Shown here: one piece after another, positions 34,329-41,690 of the stretch | How positions within the stretch are numbered: the stretch's first letter is position 1 | How the letters are laid out: each line of letters starts with the position of its first letter | NCBI GenBank assembly: GCA_035279665.1 | Contig: DATEHI010000022.1 | Coordinates: 1 to 64,000, forward strand | DNA: 64,000 nt | From: CF-13 sp035279665 | GTDB lineage: Bacteria > Chloroflexota > Dormibacteria > CF-121 | Reading direction: 5' to 3' | Notes under the pieces: generated by a model | What the model was told of the DNA's origin: nothing | Databases searched by the model: none | Seen by the model: the letters and a program-made list of their open reading frames with translations, nothing else | Made by a program: the position numbers and the translations under genes

Positions 34329-35223
34329 GCGTTCTCCAGCGCTTCCACCATCGCGGCGCGATGATGGCGAGGCCGCCCCGTCCGACGATTCCCTGGGGAC
34401 GGAAGATGATGACGAGGATCAGGATCACGCCGTTGACGACGTCTCGATAGGCGGCAAACTGGCGCACGATCTCTGGCAGCGCGGTGAGGAAGATGGCCCC
34501 TACGATCGGCCCGATCACGTTCGTCGTTCCGCCGACCACGGCGAAGGTGAGGATCTGGATGGTGCGGGTCACGCTGTACTCGAGGGGGTCGATGAAGAAA
34601 TTGATATGCGTTTCGAGCGCTCCGGCATAGCCGGCCAGGATGGCGCTGATGATGAAGGCGATCATTTTGTAGACGGGCACGTTGATCCCGTTGCTGGATG
34701 CCGCCAGTTCGTCCTCGCGGATCGCCGCCCACGCCTGCCCGAGTCGCGTGTGCGTCAGGCGCCATACCAGGTAGGTAAGGATCGGCACCGAGATCAGGAT
34801 CGGGAGGATCCCGCCCAGGGGATCTGGACTTGGGTTCTTCAAACCCTGACCCTCGCCGGTGATGGGCACGTTGAGGATCACGCCCAGCCGGAGCGCCTCG
34901 ACGAAGCCGATGGTGGCGATCGCGAGAAACACGCCGCGCAGGCGCAGCACTGGCAGGCCCACCAGGACGCTGACGGCGCCGGCGAGCAACGCGCCGGCCA
35001 GCATGTCGAGTGGCAGCGGGGTTGGCAGGTAGATGTTCATGATGACGGTGGTGTACGCGCCGATCGCCATGAAGCCGGCATTGGCAAGCGTGAGCTGTCC
35101 GGAGTAGAACGTCACGAAAATGGAGATCGCCAGGATGGCGTTGATGCCCATCTGCGCGATCAGGAGCTCGTGCGAGTTGTAGAAGCCGACTGGATCGGTG
35201 AACAGCTGAGTAAAGAAGTCCAC
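34303..35223 (-). CDS. livM: Branched-chain amino-acid ABC transporter permease
   Basis: 306 residues with about eight helices and the LivM pattern (TLANAGFMAIGAYTTVIM, RLRGVFLAIATIGFVEALRL, AWAAIREDELAASSNGINV with the conserved E-A-A/EDELAA loop that contacts the ATPase, and IGPIVGAIFLTALPEI). It pairs with the upstream LivH-type permease to form the membrane channel. GTG 35223 lies 18 nt after the livH stop. The gene overlaps the fused ATPase gene by 26 nt, so all are co-translated. Confidence 0.9.
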   Translation of the reverse strand: MDFFTQLFTDPVGFYNSHELLIAQMGINAILAISIFVTFYSGQLTLANAGFMAIGAYTTVIMNIYLPTPLPLDMLAGALLAGAVSVLVGLPVLRLRGVFLAIATIGFVEALRLGVILNVPITGEGQGLKNPSPDPLGGILPILISVPILTYLVWRLTHTRLGQAWAAIREDELAASSNGINVPVYKMIAFIISAILAGYAGALETHINFFIDPLEYSVTRTIQILTFAVVGGTTNVIGPIVGAIFLTALPEIVRQFAAYRDVVNGVILILVIIFRPQGIVGRGGLAIIAPRWWKRWRTHERPATAH

Positions 35224-35241
35224 GCCTGACCTAACGTGCCT

Positions 35242-36156
35242 CTAGAGCCGTTCGCGCAGACGCGCGCCGAAGAGCCCCTGCGGCCGCACCACCAGCATCA
35301 GAAAGAGCGCGGCAAAGGCCACCCCCGCCTCGACGTTGCCGCCAAACCGGACGAGGGCGAAGACCTCGATCAGCCCCAGCAGATAGCCGCCCAGGACCGC
35401 ACCAGGGATGCTGCCCATGCCGCCGAGGACGATGACGGCGAGACCCTTCAGCTCGACCTGGTCACGGCCGATATAGGGGCTGATGTCCGAGATGGCCAGA
35501 CCAAAAAGCAATCCGGCGAGGCCGCCCAGTACGGAGGATACGAACAGCGTCGAGGCGAAGATCCGATCGACGTTGATCCCCAGCAAGGTTGCCGCCCGGC
35601 GATTCTCCGCCACCGCCCGCAGCGCGCGGCCCACCTGCGTAAAGCGCATGACGTAGCCGAGCAGCAGCATCAAGACCACGGTGGTCACCAGGATCCCGAG
35701 CTTTGTGCCCTCGATGGTCAGCCCGGCGAAATGGTAGGTGGGGTCCGGTACCGTTCCTGACGGGAAGCGGACGGAGTTTGCGCCATCCTGCCAGAGCCAG
35801 GCGAAGAAGGTGCCCGGCGTTGCCTGCTCGACGATCGCGACGAAGATCAGCGCCAGCCCGATGGTGGAGATAAGGGCGGAGATGGGCGGGGCGTTCCGGC
35901 GGCGCAGTGGGCGCAGTGCAACGAACTCGATCAGCAGGCCGAGCAGGCCGCAGACGAGGAGGGCGATCACCGCGGCGGGCAACAAGGGCATCCCGTGGAG
36001 CACCACCAGCGAATAGGTGATGACGGCGCCTAGCATGAAGACCGCGCTGTGGGCGAGGTTGAGGACGTCGAGCACGCCGAAGACCAGCGTGTAGCCCACG
36101 GCGAAGAGGGCGTAGATCGACCCGATGAAGATCGCGTTGAGGACCTGTTGGGTCAA
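35242..36156 (-). CDS. livH: Branched-chain amino-acid ABC transporter permease
   Basis: 304 residues, eight helices, with the LivH signature segments NAIFIGSIYALFAVGYTLVFG and VLNLAHSAVFMLGA at the N terminus, RALRAVAENRRAATLLGINV (ATPase-contact loop) and VIVLGGMGSIPGAVLGG near the C terminus. Start TTG 36156, only 7 nt after the binding-protein gene stop. A 50-residue loop after helix 4 (LWQDGANSVRFPSGT) is longer than in E. coli LivH, as often in Terrabacteria. Confidence 0.9.
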   Translation of the reverse strand: MTQQVLNAIFIGSIYALFAVGYTLVFGVLDVLNLAHSAVFMLGAVITYSLVVLHGMPLLPAAVIALLVCGLLGLLIEFVALRPLRRRNAPPISALISTIGLALIFVAIVEQATPGTFFAWLWQDGANSVRFPSGTVPDPTYHFAGLTIEGTKLGILVTTVVLMLLLGYVMRFTQVGRALRAVAENRRAATLLGINVDRIFASTLFVSSVLGGLAGLLFGLAISDISPYIGRDQVELKGLAVIVLGGMGSIPGAVLGGYLLGLIEVFALVRFGGNVEAGVAFAALFLMLVVRPQGLFGARLRERL

Positions 36157-36163
36157 CGCGTTA

Positions 36164-37369
36164 TCAGCTAGGCGTCACCGACTTCACGAGTGTGAATCCG
36201 CCCACACCGTCCATCTGGATCACCCAGATGGTCTGCTTGACGTCGTGCTTGCTGGTGAACTGGAAGGGGCCCAGCGGCGTGTCGATGTTGACCGTCTCCA
36301 TCGCGTCGCGCAGCTTGGTGCGGTCACCGGCGGCGTCGCTGAACGTCAGGTTCGCCCGCTTGGCCGCATCGGCGAGGATCAGGATCGCGGCGTAGCCCTG
36401 GGCGGCGAACTGGTCCGGGTCGGTGCTGTACTTGGTTCGGTACGCCTGTACGAATCCGGCGTTCGAGGTGAAGGTGTTGTTGATGTACCAGGCGCTGCCA
36501 CTCTCCGCGCCCTTGCCGTCGGCTCCGGCCGCCTTCGACACCGCCGCGGTGTTGAAGCCGTTGCCGCCCAGAAACTGCCCGGCAAAACCTTGCTTGCGCG
36601 CCTCCCGCATGATGTTGGCCGGAATGTTGCCCAGGCTGGTGATGAAGATGACGTCGGGATTTTTCTGCACCGCCTGCGTGACGAATGGCGCGAAATCGGC
36701 TGTCGCTTTGGGGAACGGGATCGTGGCCAGCAGCTGGATGCCGTACTGGCCAACCGTACTGGTGACGATCGTTCCGCCGTCCCTTGAAAACTTATCGTCA
36801 TTCGCCACCATCAGCACGCCCGTCTTCGGATGGTGCGCGTCCGAGTAGACCTTGATGTTGGCCGGGATCGCCGACTCCTCTCCGAGGCTGTCTCGGAAGA
36901 CGTACGTGCACGGGACCGTCGACGGGGCGTTGCAGTTGGGCACGATGTTGATCCCGGTCGTGCTGACGGCCAGGATCGGAATCTTGAGACTCTCGGCGAG
37001 TGGATGGACGGCAACCGCTGAGTTGGACAGCGTGGGTCCGAGGAGGGCTAAGGGCTGGACCTGCTGGAATAGCGTCTGCGCCACCTGCTGTGACTGAATT
37101 TTGTCCGAGGCGTCGTCTCGGGTATCGAGTGCGATCTTGGCGCCGTTGACGCCGCCTGAGTTGTTGATCTTCTCCACCGCCAGGTCCATGCCCTTTTTCG
37201 AGCTCGGGCCGTAGACGCCGCCGGCGCCGGTCAGCGAGAGGATCGCTCCGAGCTGAATCGTCTTCCCCTGGTATGAGTTCGAGGTGCTGGTCCCTGTCGT
37301 GCTGCTGCCGCCACAGGCGGCGAGGGCGAGCGCCAGGGCGATCGCGATGCCACGAGCCACGTTTCTCAT
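36164..37369 (-). CDS. livK: Branched-chain amino-acid ABC transporter substrate-binding lipoprotein
   Basis: Signal peptide with lipobox LALAACGGS, Ser/Thr linker, then a type-I periplasmic binding fold: IQLGAILSLTGAGGVYGP, AVEKINNSGGVNGAKIAL, LLGPTLSNSAVAVHPLAE and VFRDSLGEESAIP. Substrate is branched-chain amino acids or related amides by family; exact specificity unknown. ATG 37369 has the strong Shine-Dalgarno GGAAGGAGGGAG, which overlaps the palindrome 37386-37400. A TAAGCT -10-like element lies at 37410-37415 on the minus strand. First gene of the Liv operon. Confidence 0.92.
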   Translation of the reverse strand: MRNVARGIAIALALALAACGGSSTTGTSTSNSYQGKTIQLGAILSLTGAGGVYGPSSKKGMDLAVEKINNSGGVNGAKIALDTRDDASDKIQSQQVAQTLFQQVQPLALLGPTLSNSAVAVHPLAESLKIPILAVSTTGINIVPNCNAPSTVPCTYVFRDSLGEESAIPANIKVYSDAHHPKTGVLMVANDDKFSRDGGTIVTSTVGQYGIQLLATIPFPKATADFAPFVTQAVQKNPDVIFITSLGNIPANIMREARKQGFAGQFLGGNGFNTAAVSKAAGADGKGAESGSAWYINNTFTSNAGFVQAYRTKYSTDPDQFAAQGYAAILILADAAKRANLTFSDAAGDRTKLRDAMETVNIDTPLGPFQFTSKHDVKQTIWVIQMDGVGGFTLVKSVTPS

Positions 37370-37385
37370 CGAGCTTTCTCCCTCC

Positions 37386-37400
37386 TTCCCTGTCAGGGAA
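37386..37400. promoter_or_regulatory. Perfect palindrome TTCCCTG-T-CAGGGAA in the livK leader
   Basis: A 7-1-7 inverted repeat about 17-31 nt upstream of the livK ATG, just downstream of a TAAGCT -10 (37415-37410, minus strand) and merging with the Shine-Dalgarno. It could be an operator or a hairpin hiding the ribosome-binding site. Confidence 0.5.
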
Positions 37401-37444
37401 TCTGCGCACAGCTTAGCGGGAATCGCGGTAGGCTAGCCAGCAAC

Positions 37445-37843
37445 TTGCTGCCGCTCTTCGCCTGGATTCAAATTGCCGGCGCGGTCCAGCTGGCCATCGG
37501 CCTGGCCAATCTGCCGCTCGCCGGCCGGCTCCAGTACCGCAAAAACCTGGCCGGCGCCTCGGAGATCGTCCGACAGATCTTCTACGTCCACGCGGCCTAC
37601 ATCGTGCTGGTCGTCCTCGGCTTCGCCGCTCTCTGCCTGCTGTTCCCCGAGGAACTCGTCAGCGGTCGGCCGCTCGGCCGGTTTCTGAGCACCTTCCTGG
37701 CGATCTTCTGGCTGCTTCGAGTGCCGATCCAGCTCTTCTATTACCCGGCCGAGATCCGACGGCAAAACCGCCTGGCCGACGTTGTCTTCATCGTGGCCTT
37801 CGCCTTTCTCGCGATTGTCTTTGGCCTTGCGGCGACGCGATGA
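37445..37843 (+). CDS. Four-helix membrane protein of unknown function, first gene of the DUF3419 operon
   Basis: 132 residues with four hydrophobic helices (FAWIQIAGAVQLAIGLANL, YVHAAYIVLVVLGFAALCLL, FLSTFLAIFWLLRVPIQLFY, DVVFIVAFAFLAIVFGLAA). Conserved-looking polar residues within helices (Q, H, R-V-P-I-Q, Y-Y) suggest more than a spacer. I do not recognise a named family. TTG 37445 is the only start; TAGGCT at 37429-37434 is a plausible -10. The stop overlaps the next gene by ATGA, tying it to the DoxX, DUF3419, DUF2071 and methyltransferase genes. Confidence 0.72.
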   Translation: MLPLFAWIQIAGAVQLAIGLANLPLAGRLQYRKNLAGASEIVRQIFYVHAAYIVLVVLGFAALCLLFPEELVSGRPLGRFLSTFLAIFWLLRVPIQLFYYPAEIRRQNRLADVVFIVAFAFLAIVFGLAATR

Positions 37844-38193
37844 GGGTGCTCGCCAGGATGGCGATCGCCGCCGTCTGGCTCTACCAGGGTGGCTGGTGCA
37901 AGCTGGTCGCCCCCAACGAGCGACATCTGAGGGTCGTCGCCGACCTGCCCGGGGTCGGGCCGGCCCACGCCCGGCAGCTACTGGCGATGGTTGGCAGCGT
38001 CGAGATCGCGCTGGCGGCCTGGGTGCTCAGCGGTCGCGCGCCTCGGACCGCGGCCGCGGCGCAGACGGCCCTGCTCGGCGCCATGAACGGCGGCGGCCTG
38101 CTCTTCAGCCGTGGCTCGATCGCCGAGCCGGCAAACATGGTGACGCAAAACCTCGCGCTCGTTGCCCTCATCTGGAGCACGGCACGACGGTGA
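37840..38193 (+). CDS. DoxX-like membrane protein
   Basis: 117 residues. RMAIAAVWLYQGGWCKLVAP at the N terminus and MVGSVEIALAAWVLSGRAP are the pattern of the DoxX-like (DoxX_3) group; three to four helices in total. Proteins of this group often lie next to DUF3419 and DUF2071 genes. It begins in the stop of the previous gene (ATGA) and its stop overlaps the DUF3419 start by GTGA. A membrane role in lipid or quinone chemistry is possible but not demonstrated. Confidence 0.8.
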   Translation: MRVLARMAIAAVWLYQGGWCKLVAPNERHLRVVADLPGVGPAHARQLLAMVGSVEIALAAWVLSGRAPRTAAAAQTALLGAMNGGGLLFSRGSIAEPANMVTQNLALVALIWSTARR

Positions 38194-39083
38194 GCGCCAC
38201 CACCCCGTGGCAGCGCGGTCGTCTCGATGCGCGCCGCGGCAAGCCCCGACTGCTGTTCGGCCATATGTACGAGGACTGGGGCATCGAGGCCGAGGTGCTG
38301 CCGGCCTCAGGGCGGGTCTTCTGCATCGCCTCGGCCGGGAGTACCAGCATCGCGCTGGCCGCCCGCGGGCTGGCGGTGACCGCGGTCGACATCAACCCGG
38401 CGCAGGTGGACTACGTTCGCGCGCGTCTCAATGGAGCGGCGCCGCGCGCCGGGATGGCCGACTGGTTCTTCGCCGCCGGCCGGCGATTCCTTCCGCTGAT
38501 GGGCTTACGTCGATCGACGCTTCGGCAGTTCCTCGAGCTGGCCGATCCATCAGCCCAGGTCCGCTTCTGGCACGCCCGCCTTGACACGGCCCGCTTCAAG
38601 GCGGCACTGGCGGTCGCGATCAACCCGCTGGCCTTGCGCACCATCTACAGCCCGACCTTCGTGCGCGTTCTCCCCAAGCGCTTCGACCGCATCATCCGTG
38701 CGCGGCTCGAGCGCTGCTGGGCCCTCCATCCCAACCGGACCAACCCCTACGCCTGGCGCTTTTTCCTCGGGACCGACCCTCCGGATCATGCGGAACCCAC
38801 GTTGGCCGCGAAAGGGATCGAGCTGGTGTGCGCCGATGCGGCGGCCTATCTCGAGAGCTGCCCGCCGGCGTCCTTCATCGGTTTCAGCCTGTCGAACATT
38901 CTGGACGGCACGGAGCCGGCCTACGGCGAGCGCCTGATGGCGGCCGTTCGCCGCAGCGCGCAGGCTGGAGCTGTGGTGGTGCTTCGCAGTTTCATGGAGC
39001 CGCCGCCGGATGAGTCCACGCAATGGGCAGCGCGCGACCGCTCGATGCTCTGGGGCCGGCTGACGGTAAGGAAGGTGCATTGA
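38190..39083 (+). CDS. DUF3419 protein, BtaA-like S-adenosylmethionine-dependent 3-amino-3-carboxypropyltransferase
   Basis: 297 residues. A Rossmann-type SAM site is visible as VFCIASAGSTSIALAARG (about 43-60) followed by VTAVDINPAQ. The second half has RARLERCWALHPNRTNPYAW and CPPASFIGFSLSNIL, as in DUF3419 proteins. The characterised member BtaA transfers the aminocarboxypropyl group of SAM to diacylglycerol, the first step of betaine-lipid (DGTS) synthesis. This protein is shorter than the well-known BtaA. GTG 38190 overlaps the DoxX stop (GTGA); the open frame to 37782 upstream is a shadow. Substrate not proven. Confidence 0.82.
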   Translation: MSATTPWQRGRLDARRGKPRLLFGHMYEDWGIEAEVLPASGRVFCIASAGSTSIALAARGLAVTAVDINPAQVDYVRARLNGAAPRAGMADWFFAAGRRFLPLMGLRRSTLRQFLELADPSAQVRFWHARLDTARFKAALAVAINPLALRTIYSPTFVRVLPKRFDRIIRARLERCWALHPNRTNPYAWRFFLGTDPPDHAEPTLAAKGIELVCADAAAYLESCPPASFIGFSLSNILDGTEPAYGERLMAAVRRSAQAGAVVVLRSFMEPPPDESTQWAARDRSMLWGRLTVRKVH

Positions 39084-39838
39084 TGCTCTATCGCCTTCGT
39101 CGCCACCCCCTCTCCATCAACGCCTTCTTCACACATTCGCTGGTCCTCACCTACGCGTACCCGGCGAAGACGCTGCAGCCACTCCTGCCACCGGGATTGG
39201 CGGTCGACACCTACGGCGATTACGGGTTCATTGCCATCGCCATGGTGCAGACCAGGCGCCTGCATCCGGCTTTTCTGCCGTCGGCGTTAGGCGTCGATTT
39301 CTTCTTGACCGGGTACCGCGTCTTCACCCGCTTCTCTTCCAAGCGCTCGCTGCGCGGCTTGAGGATCCTCCGCAGCGACACCGATCGGCGGCTGATGGCG
39401 CTTGGTGGAAATCTCCTGACGCACTACGGGTACGTCCATTGCCGCGCCGCCATGGTGACCGATGGCGACCGCCTCCGCGTCACGGTGATCAGCCCGGGCG
39501 CGGCAGCCGATCTCGAGGTAGTGGCCGACCTTGCGAGTCGGCCCGCGGCGCTGCCGGCGGGCTCGCCGTTTGCCAATCTCGAGGACGCGCGCCGCTTCGC
39601 GGGGCCACTGCCGTACACCTTTGACTACGAGCGGGAGACCAACTCGATCGTGATGATCAAGGCCACCCGCACGCACTGGGAGCCGCAACCGATTTCCGTT
39701 GTCGTGCGAAAAGCCACGTTCCTCGAATACCCGCCGTTCAACACGGTCAGGCCGATCCTGGCGAACGCCTTTCACGTCGAAAACGTGCCCTACCGGTGGG
39801 AGCGCGGCATCGTGGAGAGGCTCGGGGAGGCTGCGTGA
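39083..39838 (+). CDS. DUF2071 (YqjF-like) protein, acetoacetate-decarboxylase fold
   Basis: 251 residues: FFTHSLVLTYAYPAKTLQPLLPPGLAVD at the start, YGFIAIAMVQTRRLHPAFLP and GVDFFLTGYRVFTRF follow, and FDYERETNSIVMIKATRTHWEP near the end, all typical of DUF2071. The fold is related to acetoacetate decarboxylase; the catalytic Lys of true decarboxylases cannot be placed with certainty. ATG 39083 shares one base with the DUF3419 stop (TGATG). The role in the module is unknown, perhaps a lipid-intermediate binding or decarboxylating step. Confidence 0.82.
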   Translation: MLYRLRRHPLSINAFFTHSLVLTYAYPAKTLQPLLPPGLAVDTYGDYGFIAIAMVQTRRLHPAFLPSALGVDFFLTGYRVFTRFSSKRSLRGLRILRSDTDRRLMALGGNLLTHYGYVHCRAAMVTDGDRLRVTVISPGAAADLEVVADLASRPAALPAGSPFANLEDARRFAGPLPYTFDYERETNSIVMIKATRTHWEPQPISVVVRKATFLEYPPFNTVRPILANAFHVENVPYRWERGIVERLGEAA

Positions 39839-40602
39839 CCTCCGCGCGATCGTCGCGCGGCCCATTCGCGGGGGTCCTCCAGATCGTCCGCTACAACTGG
39901 AATCTCTACGTCGCGGCGATGGTCGGCGCGGCGGTCGTCATCGGGTTCGTCGTTGCGACGCATCCGCCGACCGTGCTCGCGGGCCTGTTGATTCTCGGCG
40001 CGATCGCGGCGCTCTTCTGGCTCGCACTCTCGCTCGCCGTCTCGCACTATGTCTACGATCGCTCGGACCTCTACCGGTGGCAATGGATCCAGAAGCGAAT
40101 CGCACCGAATCCCGGGCACGTAGTGAACATCCACGCCGGCCTGGATGAAACCAGCCTGGCGCTCCAGGAGATCTATCCCGCCGCCGAGGTGACGATCCTC
40201 GACATCTACGATCCTGCGGAGATGCCCGAGCCGTCGATCGCGCGGGCGCGGCGTGAGCCGCGCGCCGAGCTCGCCTCGGTCAAAGCCGACTTTCGGGCGC
40301 TGCCTCTCCAGGCGGCCTCCGCCGACCTCGTGACGGTGATCTTCGTCGCGCACGAGCTGCGCCAGCCCGCCTCGAAAGAGGCGTTTTTTCGCGAGCTCGC
40401 ACGGGTGATCAAACCCGGTGGGAGGGTCCTGCTCGTGGAGCATCTGCGCGATGCCTGGAACCTCCTCGCCTTCGGGCCGGGGGCGTTCCATTTCTTCCCG
40501 CGATCGGAGTGGCTGCGCGTTTCTGATGCGACCGGGTTCCGGCTCAGCGAGGAGATCTCACGGACGGTCTTTGTGCGCGCCCTCGTCTTTGTGCAGGCCT
40601 GA
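39835..40602 (+). CDS. Membrane-anchored class I SAM-dependent methyltransferase
   Basis: 255 residues. Two N-terminal helices (about 25-41 and 48-69) anchor a methyltransferase domain starting VVNIHAGLDETSLALQEIYP, an atypical motif I, then VTILDIYDPAEMPEPSIARA, a post-I acidic strand, SADLVTVIFVAHELR, VIKPGGRVLLVEHLRD and FFPRSEWLRVSDATGF. In betaine-lipid synthesis the partner of BtaA is the N-methyltransferase BtaB; this could play that role, though it is not a close match to the soluble BtaB enzymes. GTG 39835 overlaps the DUF2071 stop by GTGA. The last 45 nt overlap an antisense zinc-ribbon gene. Confidence 0.85.
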   Translation: MTSARSSRGPFAGVLQIVRYNWNLYVAAMVGAAVVIGFVVATHPPTVLAGLLILGAIAALFWLALSLAVSHYVYDRSDLYRWQWIQKRIAPNPGHVVNIHAGLDETSLALQEIYPAAEVTILDIYDPAEMPEPSIARARREPRAELASVKADFRALPLQAASADLVTVIFVAHELRQPASKEAFFRELARVIKPGGRVLLVEHLRDAWNLLAFGPGAFHFFPRSEWLRVSDATGFRLSEEISRTVFVRALVFVQA

Positions 40603-40722
40603 TCGCTGTTCCGCGCGCGCCTTTTCGAAGCACGAGCGGCAAAGCTTGATCGCGGTCAGCGGTCCACGCTCCGCGAAGACGCGCCGCCCACAATGCGTGC
40701 ACAGGTACTGCTGCTTGGGCAT
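40558..40722 (-). CDS. 54-residue zinc-ribbon protein
   Basis: ATG 40722, reading MPKQQYLCTHCGRRVFAERG then LTAIKLCRSCFEKARAEQ, with two Cys pairs C8-x2-C11 and C29-x2-C32 spaced as a treble-clef or rubredoxin-like zinc ribbon. It is too short for most gene callers. A TAACCT -10-like element sits 9 nt upstream of ATG, and no Shine-Dalgarno is visible. The last 45 nt are antisense to the methyltransferase C terminus. Function unknown; short zinc ribbons may bind nucleic acid or serve as metal stores. Confidence 0.68.
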   Translation of the reverse strand: MPKQQYLCTHCGRRVFAERGPLTAIKLCRSCFEKARAEQRSGLHKDEGAHKDRP

Positions 40723-40734
40723 TCGATAGATAGG

Positions 40735-41370
40735 TTATCCCGTCGCGCCCAGGCGCCGAACGAGTGCACGCTCCTTCGGATCGGTCAGCTGCTGGGGGCG
40801 GTTGGTCAAGTAGGCAATGAACGTCTCGGGCTGGAGCCGGTGCAGGGTTCCGTGCAGCCGGAGGTAGACCTCCTCGGCGGCGAGCTCGGCATTCACGGGC
40901 TCGCCCTCTTCCCGGGCCGCGAAGAGGCCGAACCCGATACGCCAGCGGAGCTGGTCGCGACGCTCGGGTTCTGACATCCTGACCCGGATGTCATCGGCAT
41001 GGATGGCGTACTCGCGAGCCAGGTGCCAGACCTGGAGGCGGAGGGGGTAGCGGCCAACACTCGTCTCGATCCGCCCGTCGACACCGATCTTGCCCCACGC
41101 CCAACGGACGAGCGCCTGTCGGGCCTCCCACTCCTGGAGCACCTCCAGCGGGCTCATGGCCCGGCGAACCCGAACGCCGCGCGCGTTCCATCCAGCGAGG
41201 TCATGGCTATCCGGCAGCTCGTCCAACGTCCCGTCCAGGCAGGCCTGGTTGTAGACCTCGTCGGTCGACAGATGGGCGACCACGTCCTTGACGCTCCAGC
41301 CACGACAGTGGCTGCGTGCCCACCAACCCCGCGAGTCGAGGGCGCGCAGGTGGCTCCGGAGCCGCGCAAT
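40735..41370 (-). CDS. Maleylpyruvate-isomerase N-terminal-domain (DinB superfamily) protein, start codon unclear
   Basis: The family core is clear: GWWARSHCRGWSVKDVVAHL, then EWEARQALVRWAW, VWHLAREYAIHADDIRVRM with the H-x-x-x-x-x-x-H metal pattern and GEPVNAELAAEEVYLRL at the end. The first ATG/GTG/TTG of the frame, GTG 41283, lies inside the conserved DVVAHL helix. The residues upstream of it (LPLYDREIARLRSHLRALDS) also fit the family, so the real start is upstream. No standard start exists in that part; ATT 41370 is one option. The substrate thiol (mycothiol type) is by family only. Confidence 0.78.
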   Translation of the reverse strand: MARLRSHLRALDSRGWWARSHCRGWSVKDVVAHLSTDEVYNQACLDGTLDELPDSHDLAGWNARGVRVRRAMSPLEVLQEWEARQALVRWAWGKIGVDGRIETSVGRYPLRLQVWHLAREYAIHADDIRVRMSEPERRDQLRWRIGFGLFAAREEGEPVNAELAAEEVYLRLHGTLHRLQPETFIAYLTNRPQQLTDPKERALVRRLGATG

Positions 41371-41395
41371 CTCCCGGTCGTAGAGGGGAAGGGGA

Positions 41396-41662
41396 TTAGC
41401 GCTTCTTGGATCGAGGGGTTTTGCGCTTGGCGTTGGCGGGCTTCCCTTTCGGCGCTGGCTTGGGCTCGCGAGGACCTTCGATCGCGGCCAGCGCCGCCAG
41501 CGCGACGTTGGTCTCCGCTGACGTCGTCTCTGTTGCCATTTCCGCCCCTTCGAAGAATCGCGCCTCGATCCTTTCTCCGATGCGCCCGATCAGGTTCTCA
41601 CGATGCGGTGACGTCGCGTCAGGTTTCCTGGCAGGAGTCTTCTTCGCAGGCTTCTTTGCCAT
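41396..41662 (-). CDS. 88-residue basic Lys/Pro/Ala-rich protein
   Basis: Highly basic: an N-terminal MAKKPAKKTPARKPDATSPH tail, a short helical middle (RIGERIEARFFEGAEMATET, TSAETNVALAALAAIEGP) and a C-terminal tail KPAPKGKPANAKRKTPRSKK. Histone-H1-like tails of this composition occur in bacterial nucleoid-associated proteins, but no domain is recognised here. ATG 41662 follows TAGAAT by 6 nt (leaderless type). It reads into the maleylpyruvate-isomerase-like gene without a gap and is divergent from the HAD gene. Confidence 0.66.
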   Translation of the reverse strand: MAKKPAKKTPARKPDATSPHRENLIGRIGERIEARFFEGAEMATETTSAETNVALAALAAIEGPREPKPAPKGKPANAKRKTPRSKKR

Positions 41663-41668
41663 ACAGCC

Positions 41669-41684
41669 ATTCTATGGCGAGAAT
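41669..41684. promoter_or_regulatory. Divergent leaderless-type -10 elements (basic protein / HAD gene)
   Basis: Minus strand TAGAAT (41674-41669) is 6 nt before ATG 41662. Plus strand GAGAAT (41679-41684), deviating in the first base, is 6 nt before GTG 41691. Confidence 0.42.
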
Positions 41685-41690
41685 GGAGTC

